Of a stretch of DNA of 64,000 bases, positions 25,867 to 33,377 are shown piece after piece. Within the stretch, counting starts at the first letter, position 1. Every line of letters starts with the position of its first letter. The stretch is taken from positions 5,398,272 through 5,462,271 of the forward strand of contig NZ_CP007203.1 of assembly GCF_000340565.2 (NCBI RefSeq), given 5' to 3'. The position numbers and the translations under genes are program-made. Origin of the DNA: Nodularia spumigena CCY9414 (GTDB taxonomy: Bacteria > Cyanobacteriota > Cyanobacteriia > Cyanobacteriales > Nostocaceae). Under the pieces are notes generated by a model, which worked only from the letters and a program-made list of their open reading frames with translations, made no database searches and was not told where the DNA came from.

Positions 25867-26916
25867 ATGGTCGAGCCACACAGCCAAAAAGCACAAATAC
25901 AGCAAGTAGTTTACCGTATTTTAGATGCAAATCTAGACCGCGCCCGCGAAGGCTTGCGAATTATTGAAGAATGGTGTCGCTTTGGGTTAAATAATGCTCA
26001 ATTGCTGGGAGAATGTAAGTACCTGCGTCAAGAGTTGGCTCATTGGCATACTGCTGAACTGCGGGCGGCGCGGGATACACCAGGGGACCCCGGTACAGAA
26101 TTGACCCATCCCCAGGAAGAACAACGCTCTAGCATTAAAGCGCTATTACAAGCCAATTTTTGCCGTGTCCAAGAAGCAATGCGGGTGCTGGAAGAATACG
26201 GTAAACTTTACCATCCAAATATGGGTAAAGCTTTTAAGCAAATGCGCTATCGTGTTTATACCCTAGAGTCTAGTTTAATGGGTTACGAGCGCTATCAACT
26301 GCTGTGGCGATCGCATTTATATCTAGTCACTTCTCCCTCAGAAACTTTATTTAAAACGGTAGAAGCGGCTCTCAAAGGTGGATTAACTCTGGTACAGTAC
26401 CGCGATAAAACTGCTGATGATACTGTGCGTGTGGAACAGGCGACAAAATTACGGCAACTATGTCATTCCTACGGCGCTTTGTTTATCATTAATGACAGAG
26501 TGGATCTAGCTTTGGCTGTGGATGCAGATGGGGTACATTTGGGACAGCAAGATATGCCCATTGCTATGGCCAGACAATTACTCGGTCACCAGCGTTTGAT
26601 TGGGCGTTCGACTACAAATGCGGAAGAAATGCAAAAAGCAATTGCTGAAGGTGCAGATTATATTGGTGTCGGTCCAGTTTATGAAACTCCCACAAAAGCA
26701 GATAAGGCAGCAGCAGGGTTAGAATATGTCAGTTACGCCGCCCAAAATAGCTCAATTCCTTGGTTTGCGATTGGGGGTATAGATGCAAATAATATCAATG
26801 ATGTGATTTCGGCGGGAGCAGAACGTGTAGCGGTGGTACGAGCTATCATCCAAGCTGAACAGCCTACGTTGGTGACACAATATTTAGTTTCCCAACTGCA
26901 TCGGATCAAACTATAA
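25867..26916 (+). CDS. thiE: Thiamine-phosphate synthase, cyanobacterial two-domain form
   Basis: 349 residues from ATG 25867; an ATG at 25810 would add 19, but MVEPHSQKAQIQQ is the start I recall for Nostoc relatives. The enzyme joins HMP-pyrophosphate and thiazole phosphate to give thiamine phosphate. Residues about 1-140 are the extra N-terminal helical domain seen in cyanobacterial ThiE (LDANLDRAREGLRIIEEW). The TIM-barrel ThiE domain follows: LYLVTSPSE, LVQYRDKTADD, FIINDRVDLA, VHLGQQDMP, IGRSTTNAEE, YIGVGPVYETPTK, FAIGGID. thiS follows 25 bases downstream. I saw no TPP riboswitch consensus upstream. Confidence 0.95.
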   Translation: MVEPHSQKAQIQQVVYRILDANLDRAREGLRIIEEWCRFGLNNAQLLGECKYLRQELAHWHTAELRAARDTPGDPGTELTHPQEEQRSSIKALLQANFCRVQEAMRVLEEYGKLYHPNMGKAFKQMRYRVYTLESSLMGYERYQLLWRSHLYLVTSPSETLFKTVEAALKGGLTLVQYRDKTADDTVRVEQATKLRQLCHSYGALFIINDRVDLALAVDADGVHLGQQDMPIAMARQLLGHQRLIGRSTTNAEEMQKAIAEGADYIGVGPVYETPTKADKAAAGLEYVSYAAQNSSIPWFAIGGIDANNINDVISAGAERVAVVRAIIQAEQPTLVTQYLVSQLHRIKL

Positions 26917-26941
26917 CCAATTTAAAACTCAGCCCTTGAAG

Positions 26942-27154
26942 ATGTCTAATCAGATTACCCTCCAGGTAAATGGAGAAACGCGTAGTTGCTTGACCCAAAC
27001 TTCTTTACCAGATTTACTCCAACAATTGGGTTTTAATCCCCGTTTAATAGCGGTGGAGTATAACGGTGAGATTTTACACCGTCAATTTTGGTCACAAACA
27101 CAAGTACAGCCAGGCGATCGCTTAGAAATTGTTACCATTGTCGGGGGTGGTTAA
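26942..27154 (+). CDS. thiS: Sulfur carrier protein ThiS
   Basis: 70 residues from ATG 26942 with the beta-grasp fold pattern (ITLQVNGETRSC...LIAVEYNGEIL...GDRLEIVTIVGGG). The C-terminal Gly-Gly is the site of adenylation and thiocarboxylate formation, which supplies sulfur for the thiazole ring of thiamine. It is 25 bases behind thiE, so co-transcribed. Its TAA (27152-27154) lies in the palindrome TTAA that also contains the stop of the convergent glycosyltransferase gene. Confidence 0.95.
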   Translation: MSNQITLQVNGETRSCLTQTSLPDLLQQLGFNPRLIAVEYNGEILHRQFWSQTQVQPGDRLEIVTIVGGG

Positions 27155-28383
27155 TTCAACAAACCATTAGGGATAGGTTCAGATAGGTACAGCGAACGGT
27201 GAAGGGTTCTGCGCCTAGCTAATTCTTTACCTTTGCGACCGAGTTGTTCACGTAAGTTTTGGTCATTACACAATCGTTTGAAGGCTTGAAAAACGTCATA
27301 TCCAGACTGGGAATTCACCAGAAGACCATTTTCTTCATGACGAACTATATCAATCACAGAGCCTAAACGAGAAGCAATCACAGGCTTACCGAAGTAACTT
27401 GCTTCTAAGTAGACAATACCAAAACCCTGTATATAGGCTTGGGGATTTGATAAAGTTAACATAGCAAACATATCACAAGCTGCATAATATCCCGCTAATT
27501 CCCCATCAGGGACATATCCAGTCAAGTGTACCCGCTTGTCTACCCGCAAGCGCTGCGCTAAATTTCTTAATGCAGTTTCACATGGCCCTTGACCGCAAAG
27601 TATATAGTGAACATCGACTCCAATAGTCAGCAGTAGGGGTAAATTTTCAATCACCCGCTCGAAGCTTTTCTGCTTGACTAACCTTCCTACTGAAAGAATC
27701 ACTATTGCTGTTTCGGGAATATTATGGGCTTCCCGCACGCGTTGACGTAAATCATCAAAATTATTTTGATTCTTGTCTACACCAAATTTTTCTGGTCTGA
27801 CTACAGGTTGAATGACATGGGTAGGAGTTTGTAAGCGAAAAGACTTGCGGAGATAATCTTGGGTTACGTAACTGTTACAAACAATTCCTTCCGCGCGTGT
27901 CAGGGTCAATTTCAAGAGCGATCGCAATACAGGATTGTGTACAATATCCAGAATATCACTACCATGCAAATGAATAAAAAAGCGTATGGGTAGGATATAA
28001 CTCAATAACAACAACGCCGGAAAATCGTAGCCGTGAGCCCATTCAATATAACGGTAGTGATAGCGAAAATATAGTTTAATGGCTAAGAAGAATGAGCAAA
28101 CTAAATTGATAGCAGGCTGCAAAAAACTCCCCATCAAATCACCCAGCCAGTAGCGAGAATTTGCCCAGCGATATACAGGAAACTGTTGAGCTTGGTCAAA
28201 TACTTGATCACCAGAACAACCAGCCGCCAGAACAACTACCCGTTCCGGATCTTGCAAACAACGATTATAGAAATATTCCCCAATTACTGCCTTTTTTGGC
28301 AGAAAGAAATGGGATATTACTAGAATGTCAGGGTATGGGGTGTGATCTCGGACTTTTGTGGGCAGTTGTGAGATATGTTCCAT
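27151..28383 (-). CDS. Glycosyltransferase family 4 protein
   Basis: 410 residues, GT-B fold. The N-terminal domain starts PDILVISHFFLPKKAVIGEY; the C-terminal donor-binding domain has ILSVGRLVKQKSFERVIENL, YILCGQGPCE, VHLTGYVPDGELAGYYAAC, and the E-x7-E-like segment FGIVYLEASYFGKPVIAS of GT4 enzymes. It likely transfers a sugar from a nucleotide donor in polysaccharide or glycolipid synthesis. The acceptor cannot be deduced. Convergent with thiS, sharing four bases. Confidence 0.88.
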   Translation of the reverse strand: MEHISQLPTKVRDHTPYPDILVISHFFLPKKAVIGEYFYNRCLQDPERVVVLAAGCSGDQVFDQAQQFPVYRWANSRYWLGDLMGSFLQPAINLVCSFFLAIKLYFRYHYRYIEWAHGYDFPALLLLSYILPIRFFIHLHGSDILDIVHNPVLRSLLKLTLTRAEGIVCNSYVTQDYLRKSFRLQTPTHVIQPVVRPEKFGVDKNQNNFDDLRQRVREAHNIPETAIVILSVGRLVKQKSFERVIENLPLLLTIGVDVHYILCGQGPCETALRNLAQRLRVDKRVHLTGYVPDGELAGYYAACDMFAMLTLSNPQAYIQGFGIVYLEASYFGKPVIASRLGSVIDIVRHEENGLLVNSQSGYDVFQAFKRLCNDQNLREQLGRKGKELARRRTLHRSLYLSEPIPNGLLN

Positions 28384-28918
28384 GCTACTTGTGATAAGTT
28401 TAATTCAAATAATATGCAAGTGTTATTGTTTTTTTACAACCCGTAATTAATACAAACAAGGCTGAGATATTTCTATACATGATTGCCACTCTGTAGGATA
28501 TAGCTTGAAAAAAGATAATTTTCCATCTTTATTTGAGCGAATGCATTACACATATCTCAGCCATATTTTAAACCATTAAGTATGGAGAATTGTTTATTAT
28601 TTCTGTGAAGTGTTTGTTAATTATATTAGTGGTTGCTAAATGCACAAAAATTGATAATTTAAATCAAATAATTACGAAAAAATGAATACATAAAAAAGTG
28701 CAAATTGTAGCTAAATTAATGAATAATAAACTGCTACAAAGATTACTAAGGCTTGTTTATCTTAATAGATTATCCTAAATAACCGTGGTTGTGATGCCAA
28801 AATGCCAAAGATATAGACCAAATTCAAATATGCGTCTTCGGTGAACCCTGATAGAGATTTTCTCGCCAGAACTCTAATGAAACTTCTATTGTTATAATAA
28901 ATAAAATTCTGTCTAAAA
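28384..28918. other. AT-rich intergenic region
   Basis: About 530 bases with no open frame or obvious hairpin terminator. It presumably contains the promoter of the glycosyltransferase gene. I see nothing else assignable. Confidence 0.4.
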
Positions 28919-28922
28919 TATG

Positions 28923-29146
28923 AGAGGATGTTTTAAAAGTTTTGGGCGAACATAACATCCTCTGAGCAGAACTTGATCGCCATCACTAAAAAGACAGTAT
29001 ATGGGAAGAGGCTTGATGGAAGCACTTGCGGTGGACAGTGGGTATTTTCCAATACTTGTTTTGTTAACCTCTACCGAGAAGGAGAGGGCGGATGAAGGAA
29101 CGGGGGTCTGGTTCATGTACGGTTATCTACTACAGAAATCCCCCCT
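28923..29146 (+). mobile_element. Possible decayed mobile-element remnant with group II intron domain V-like end
   Basis: An AGAGGATGTT / AACATCCTCT hairpin (28923-28963) is followed by about 120 bases and then GAGGGCGGATGAAGGAAC ... GTTCATGTACGGTTATC (about 29083-29127). The latter resembles a degenerate domain V, normally GAGC...GAAA...GUUC, with an enlarged loop. No reverse transcriptase frame remains. Speculative. Confidence 0.25.
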
Positions 29147-29216
29147 CCGCTTACTGTCTAACCAAGATAAGACGCGGTAAATTAGAGATGTAGCTAAAAA
29201 ATATGAATGTTAAACA

Positions 29217-29305
29217 GGACTTACGCAAAATTATGAAAGAACGAACCGCAAAGGACACAAAGGACACAAAGTTAAGAGGGTTTTAGAGAGTTCTTGCGTA
29301 AGTCC
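29217..29305. repeat. GGACTTACGCA MITE-like element, copy 3
   Basis: 89 bp, GGACTTACGCAAAATTATGA to CTTGCGTAAGTCC, with the family's AACGAACCGC...GACACAAAGG interior and no nested insertion. Confidence 0.87.
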
Positions 29306-29430
29306 TATTAAAAAGAGCTACTGTCAATCAAAAACTCATTAGTTGCGATTGGGCATGATTCCAGGAAGCACAACATTTCTACTAGCCTGGTAGGCAATCA
29401 TAAGTAATATCATTTTCCAGAGTCTGTGTT

Positions 29431-30402
29431 ATGCGTAACAAACTACAAAAAACCATCAAACCCCTGTTCAAAATTTTCTTTCTTTTCAGCTTAGTGTTAA
29501 CTTTAGCACTAAGCCATGCAGATGGTGCGTTAGCCGCCCGCAGTGGTGGTCGCATCGGCGGAGGTTCATTTAGAGCGCCTTCTAGCCGCACCTACACACC
29601 GCGCACTTACGCGCCTGGTGGTGGTGGAGGTTACTATCCTGGTGGTGGTGGCTTCGGCTTTCCGTTCTTGATTCCCTTTTGGGGTATTGGCGGAGGATTT
29701 GGTGGTATCTTTAGCATTTTAATCTTCTTTGCGATCGCTAACTTCCTTGTCCAAACCTTCCGCCGTGTTAGCAGTGGTGAAGGCGAAGAAGTAGGATACA
29801 GCAGCAACCCGCCTGTATCTGTAACTCGTTTGCAAGTTGGTTTATTAGCGCAAGCTCGTGGTTTGCAAAGTGAACTCAACAAAATTGCTGAATCTGCGGA
29901 TACTAATTCCCCAGAAGGAAGAGCAGAAGTTTTGCAAGAAGCGAGTTTAGCCTTACTCCGTCATCCAGAATACTGGGTATATGCAGGTGGTGGTACACAG
30001 CAAGTTAAATTAACTGCGGCTGAAAGTCAGTTTAACCGTTTATCGCTGGCAGAACGCAGCAAGTTTAGCGAAGAAACTCTGTCTAATGTCAACAACCAAC
30101 TCAAAGCAGCCCTAAACAGAGAAGCTTTACCGACTGCTGACCAACTAGATAACCCCACCCAATTAATTAGTGAAGGCCCTGGGGAATACCTAATTGTCAC
30201 CTTATTAGCGGCGACATTAGGCAAATTTGACATCCCAGAAATTAACAGTTCTGATGATTTGCGTCAAGCCTTGCGGCGAATTGGGGGAATTCCCGGTGAT
30301 CAACTTTTGGCTATTGAGGTGCTTTGGACTCCCCAAGCTGAAGGCGATACCCTGACATCTGATGATATCTTGGCGGAGTACACCGATTTGAAGCTGGTGT
30401 AA
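29431..30402 (+). CDS. DUF1517 family membrane protein
   Basis: 323 residues. A signal-like segment (residues about 10-34, ending ALSHADGALAA) is followed by a glycine/arginine-rich stretch (SGGRIGGGSFRAPSSRTY and GGGGGYYPGGGG), a second hydrophobic helix (about 92-110, FSILIFFAIANFLVQTF), and a soluble domain of about 190 residues with alternating helices. This order (signal, Gly-rich, helix, domain) is the DUF1517 family, common in cyanobacteria and related to plant chloroplast proteins. Function not established. A weak terminator follows. Confidence 0.88.
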   Translation: MRNKLQKTIKPLFKIFFLFSLVLTLALSHADGALAARSGGRIGGGSFRAPSSRTYTPRTYAPGGGGGYYPGGGGFGFPFLIPFWGIGGGFGGIFSILIFFAIANFLVQTFRRVSSGEGEEVGYSSNPPVSVTRLQVGLLAQARGLQSELNKIAESADTNSPEGRAEVLQEASLALLRHPEYWVYAGGGTQQVKLTAAESQFNRLSLAERSKFSEETLSNVNNQLKAALNREALPTADQLDNPTQLISEGPGEYLIVTLLAATLGKFDIPEINSSDDLRQALRRIGGIPGDQLLAIEVLWTPQAEGDTLTSDDILAEYTDLKLV

Positions 30403-30446
30403 ACTGGGTAGCTTATCCCCATGTTTTCCACAAAACAGTTGAATTT

Positions 30447-30488
30447 AGCCGGTACGATAGAGTTATTCTGTCTGCTGGCTTTTTTTTG
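30447..30488 (+). terminator. Probable terminator after the DUF1517 gene
   Basis: AGCCGG... pairs with ...GCTGGCT and is followed by eight T residues. The stem is short with a large loop, so moderate. Confidence 0.45.
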
Positions 30489-30698
30489 GTTGCTATAACT
30501 ATTACAGTTTAGAAAAGAATGATTAAACGCCGATGAACGCCGATGAACGCCGATAAATGACGACGATATGACTAAACCCGCCCGTACTACCGAGTTCCTG
30601 GCTATAATAATAACCTTTTGATAACTCAAGCTTTACTCATTGGCATTACAGAATGTGGTAATTACTTATTTTGTAAGACTTTGCTTGAGGTTGCTAAC

Positions 30699-32309
30699 AT
30701 GAGTAAAAATTCCCATAACCCATTCAGGTTTAACCGTCGCCAGTTTTTACTAAATTCTGCGGTGACAGCCGGTGGAATCATTACCACAAATCTGATATCA
30801 AAATCACCAGTTTTCGGACAAGCACCTGGAATTATTACCTCTGACAGAATGCGTCCTGGCATACCTTATGGTATTGCCTCTGGAGATATTAGCGACAATG
30901 GTATTATAATTTGGAGTCGCAGCGATCGCCCATCCAGAATGTTAATTGAATATTCCACCAGTGAATCTTTTAGCAATGTGCGACGTGTTTTCGGTCCATC
31001 GGCTTTAGAAGATAACGACTTCACAGCCCGATTTAATCTCAAAAACTTACCTCCAGACCAACAAATATTTTATCGGGTAATTTTCCAAGATTTAGACTAT
31101 AGAAACGTCTACAGCGAACCTGTAAGCGGTACTTTCCGCACTCCCCCCACAACTGGACGAGATATATTCTTTGTATGGGGTGGAGATACAGCCGGTCAAG
31201 GATGGGGAATTAATCCTGATTTCGGTGGGATGAAAATTTACGAAACCATGCGTCAACTTAATCCCGACTTTTTTATCCATTGTGGCGATACTGTTTATGT
31301 TGATAACCCCATCGTGGCAGAAAGAACCCTTGATGATGGCACAATTTGGAAAAACATCACCACAGAAGAAAAATCAAAAGTAGCAGAAACGCTTCAAGAA
31401 TTTCGTGGCAATTTTCAATACAATTTGCTGGATGAAAATGTGAAGCGTTTTAACGCTCAAGTTCCCATGTTAGCGCAGTGGGACGACCACGAAACCACAA
31501 ACAACTGGTATCCTGGCGAATTTCTCCTCAGTGATGACCGCTATACAGTTAAAGATGTTAACTTGTTAGCACAAAGGGCAAGACAAGCATTTTTTGAATA
31601 TATGCCCATGAACTACAGGACAAGATTTGGTGCTGAGAGATCCAAAATTTATCGTTCCTTCCAACATGGTCCATTACTAGACATTTTCATGCTGGATGAA
31701 CGCACTTACCGGGGGCAAAACACTGACAATGTTCAGTCAGTAAAAAGTGCAGAAACAGATATGCTGGGTAAATCACAATTGCAATGGATGAAAGTGCAAT
31801 TGCTGAAATCAAAAGCCACATGGAAAATAATTTCTAGTGATATGCCTTTGGGGTTAATAGTTCGAGATGGTGCTAATTTTGAAGCTTGGGCTAACGCAGA
31901 CAACGGCGCAGCTTTGGGAAGGGAATTAGAGTTAACTGAGTTACTCCGATTTATCAAACGCAGGAATATTAAAAATGTTGTTTGGGTAACTGCTGATGTA
32001 CATTATGCAGCAGCCCACTATTACGACCCCAGTCAGGCACAATTCACCGACTTTAAGCCTTTTTGGGAGTTTGTCGCCGGGCCTCTCAACTCTGGGACAT
32101 TTGGCCCAGGACAATTAGATAATACCTTTGGCCCACAATTAATATTTCAAAGTAATCCTCCAGGTATGAAACCAAATCGACCACCCAGTGAAGGTTTACA
32201 ATTCTTTGGAGGAGTGAAAATTGATGCTGATACCAAGGTGATGACAGTTTCACTGCGTAACATAGCCGGGGAAATTATTTACAGCGTAGATTTACCGCCA
32301 GAAGCGTAA
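30699..32309 (+). CDS. phoD: PhoD-type alkaline phosphatase
   Basis: 537 residues from ATG 30699, which has GAGG 8 bases upstream; an upstream start at 30618 would bury the Tat signal. The Tat motif FNRRQFLL at residues 11-18 is followed by a hydrophobic stretch and a cleavage region near VFGQAPG. The N-terminal PhoD domain (GIASGDISDNGIIIWSRSDRPS) precedes the metallophosphoesterase part: WGGDTAGQGW, FFIHCGDTVYVD, PMLAQWDDHETTNNW, VWVTADVHYAAAHYYDP. Predicted Ca/Fe-dependent periplasmic phosphodiesterase/monoesterase releasing phosphate. No Pho box was verified. Confidence 0.92.
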   Translation: MSKNSHNPFRFNRRQFLLNSAVTAGGIITTNLISKSPVFGQAPGIITSDRMRPGIPYGIASGDISDNGIIIWSRSDRPSRMLIEYSTSESFSNVRRVFGPSALEDNDFTARFNLKNLPPDQQIFYRVIFQDLDYRNVYSEPVSGTFRTPPTTGRDIFFVWGGDTAGQGWGINPDFGGMKIYETMRQLNPDFFIHCGDTVYVDNPIVAERTLDDGTIWKNITTEEKSKVAETLQEFRGNFQYNLLDENVKRFNAQVPMLAQWDDHETTNNWYPGEFLLSDDRYTVKDVNLLAQRARQAFFEYMPMNYRTRFGAERSKIYRSFQHGPLLDIFMLDERTYRGQNTDNVQSVKSAETDMLGKSQLQWMKVQLLKSKATWKIISSDMPLGLIVRDGANFEAWANADNGAALGRELELTELLRFIKRRNIKNVVWVTADVHYAAAHYYDPSQAQFTDFKPFWEFVAGPLNSGTFGPGQLDNTFGPQLIFQSNPPGMKPNRPPSEGLQFFGGVKIDADTKVMTVSLRNIAGEIIYSVDLPPEA

Positions 32310-32382
32310 ATTTTCAATACTGTAGCAAAATATAGCCAGTTAATAGAGTAATTAGGCAATTTTTTACTTTATCTAACTGGCT

Positions 32383-32685
32383 GTGCTGTTTCTGACACTT
32401 ATTTGTCTTGAAGAACCAGAGATTGGTTTACACCCAGATATTTTACCGACTATTGCAGAAATGCTAATTGAAGCATCCCAGAGAACACAATTAATAGTGA
32501 CAACTCATTCTGATGCTTTAATTTCGGCTTTGAGTGAATATCCCGAATCAGTGTTAGTTTGTGAACGAGACGAAAAAGGCTCTCACCTCCGCCGCCTTGA
32601 ACCTGATAAACTCAAAGATTGGCTAGAAAATTATACTCTCGGCGACCTCTGGCGCATGGGTGAAATTGGGGGAAATCGATGGTAA
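32383..32685 (+). pseudogene. C-terminal fragment of an AAA (ATP-binding, RecF/OLD-like) ATPase
   Basis: 100 residues that begin at Walker B (LICLEEPEIGLHPD) and continue through the switch/H-loop histidine (LIVTTHSDALISAL) to the family's C-terminal tail. Walker A and some 250-300 N-terminal residues are missing, and nothing upstream before phoD encodes them. It overlaps the next gene by 7 bases, an arrangement that preserves the original ATPase-DUF4276 operon. It cannot bind ATP alone, so it is a relic. Confidence 0.85.
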
Positions 32686-33302
32686 AAGAAATTCGGATTT
32701 ATATAGAGGGTGGTGGTAATTCTAATGCGGAGAAGGCTAAAATTAGACAAGGATTTAATAAATTTTTCAATACATTTATTGAATTAGCTAAAAGTAAAAA
32801 AACTAAATGGAGCATTATTATTTGTGGTACTCGCAATAATGCATTTCGTAACTTTAGAAATGCTTTAAAATCTCATCCAGATGCCTTTAATGTTTTGCTG
32901 GTTGACGCAGAAGCACCTGTGACTATACAATCTCGTTGGGGACATCTAAAGTTTAGGGATAATTGGGATAAACCTTCAGAAGTTGACGAGATTCAATGTC
33001 ATTTGATGGTTCAAACAATGGACGCTTGGTTTATTGCTGATATTGAAACCCTGACAAAATATTATGGTCAGGGATTTAGGAAAAATGCCATTCCCAAAAA
33101 CTCTAATATCGAAATTATTGACAAAGACACGTTATTTAAGAGCCTGAAAGACGCTACTTGTAATACCTCCAAGGGCGAGTATCAAAAAATTAAACACGCC
33201 TCTAAGCTTTTGGAATTGCTGGATGTGGCTAAGGTTCGTCAAGCTTCCCCATCATGCGGTCGCCTATTCACGACTTTAACAGATAAGATAACAAAAGTTT
33301 GA
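32679..33302 (+). CDS. DUF4276 family protein
   Basis: 207 residues. The opening EIRIYIEGGGNSNAEKAKIR, the central FNVLLVDAEAPV and the HLMVQTMDAWFIAD block are characteristic of DUF4276, a family thought to resemble Toprim-type nuclease domains; the acidic residues E (IYIEGGG) and D (LLVDAE) are in the expected positions. Usually paired with the upstream AAA ATPase, here reduced to a fragment. The pair resembles two-gene OLD-like ATPase/nuclease modules implicated in phage defence (inference). Its start ATG at 32679 overlaps the ATPase stop. Confidence 0.8.
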   Translation: MVKEIRIYIEGGGNSNAEKAKIRQGFNKFFNTFIELAKSKKTKWSIIICGTRNNAFRNFRNALKSHPDAFNVLLVDAEAPVTIQSRWGHLKFRDNWDKPSEVDEIQCHLMVQTMDAWFIADIETLTKYYGQGFRKNAIPKNSNIEIIDKDTLFKSLKDATCNTSKGEYQKIKHASKLLELLDVAKVRQASPSCGRLFTTLTDKITKV

Positions 33303-33377
33303 GCGATCGCCAACTCCCCCCCCATATCACGCTATCATCAGGTATTGTGGAATCTCCGTGCATCACCCCTAGCATCT

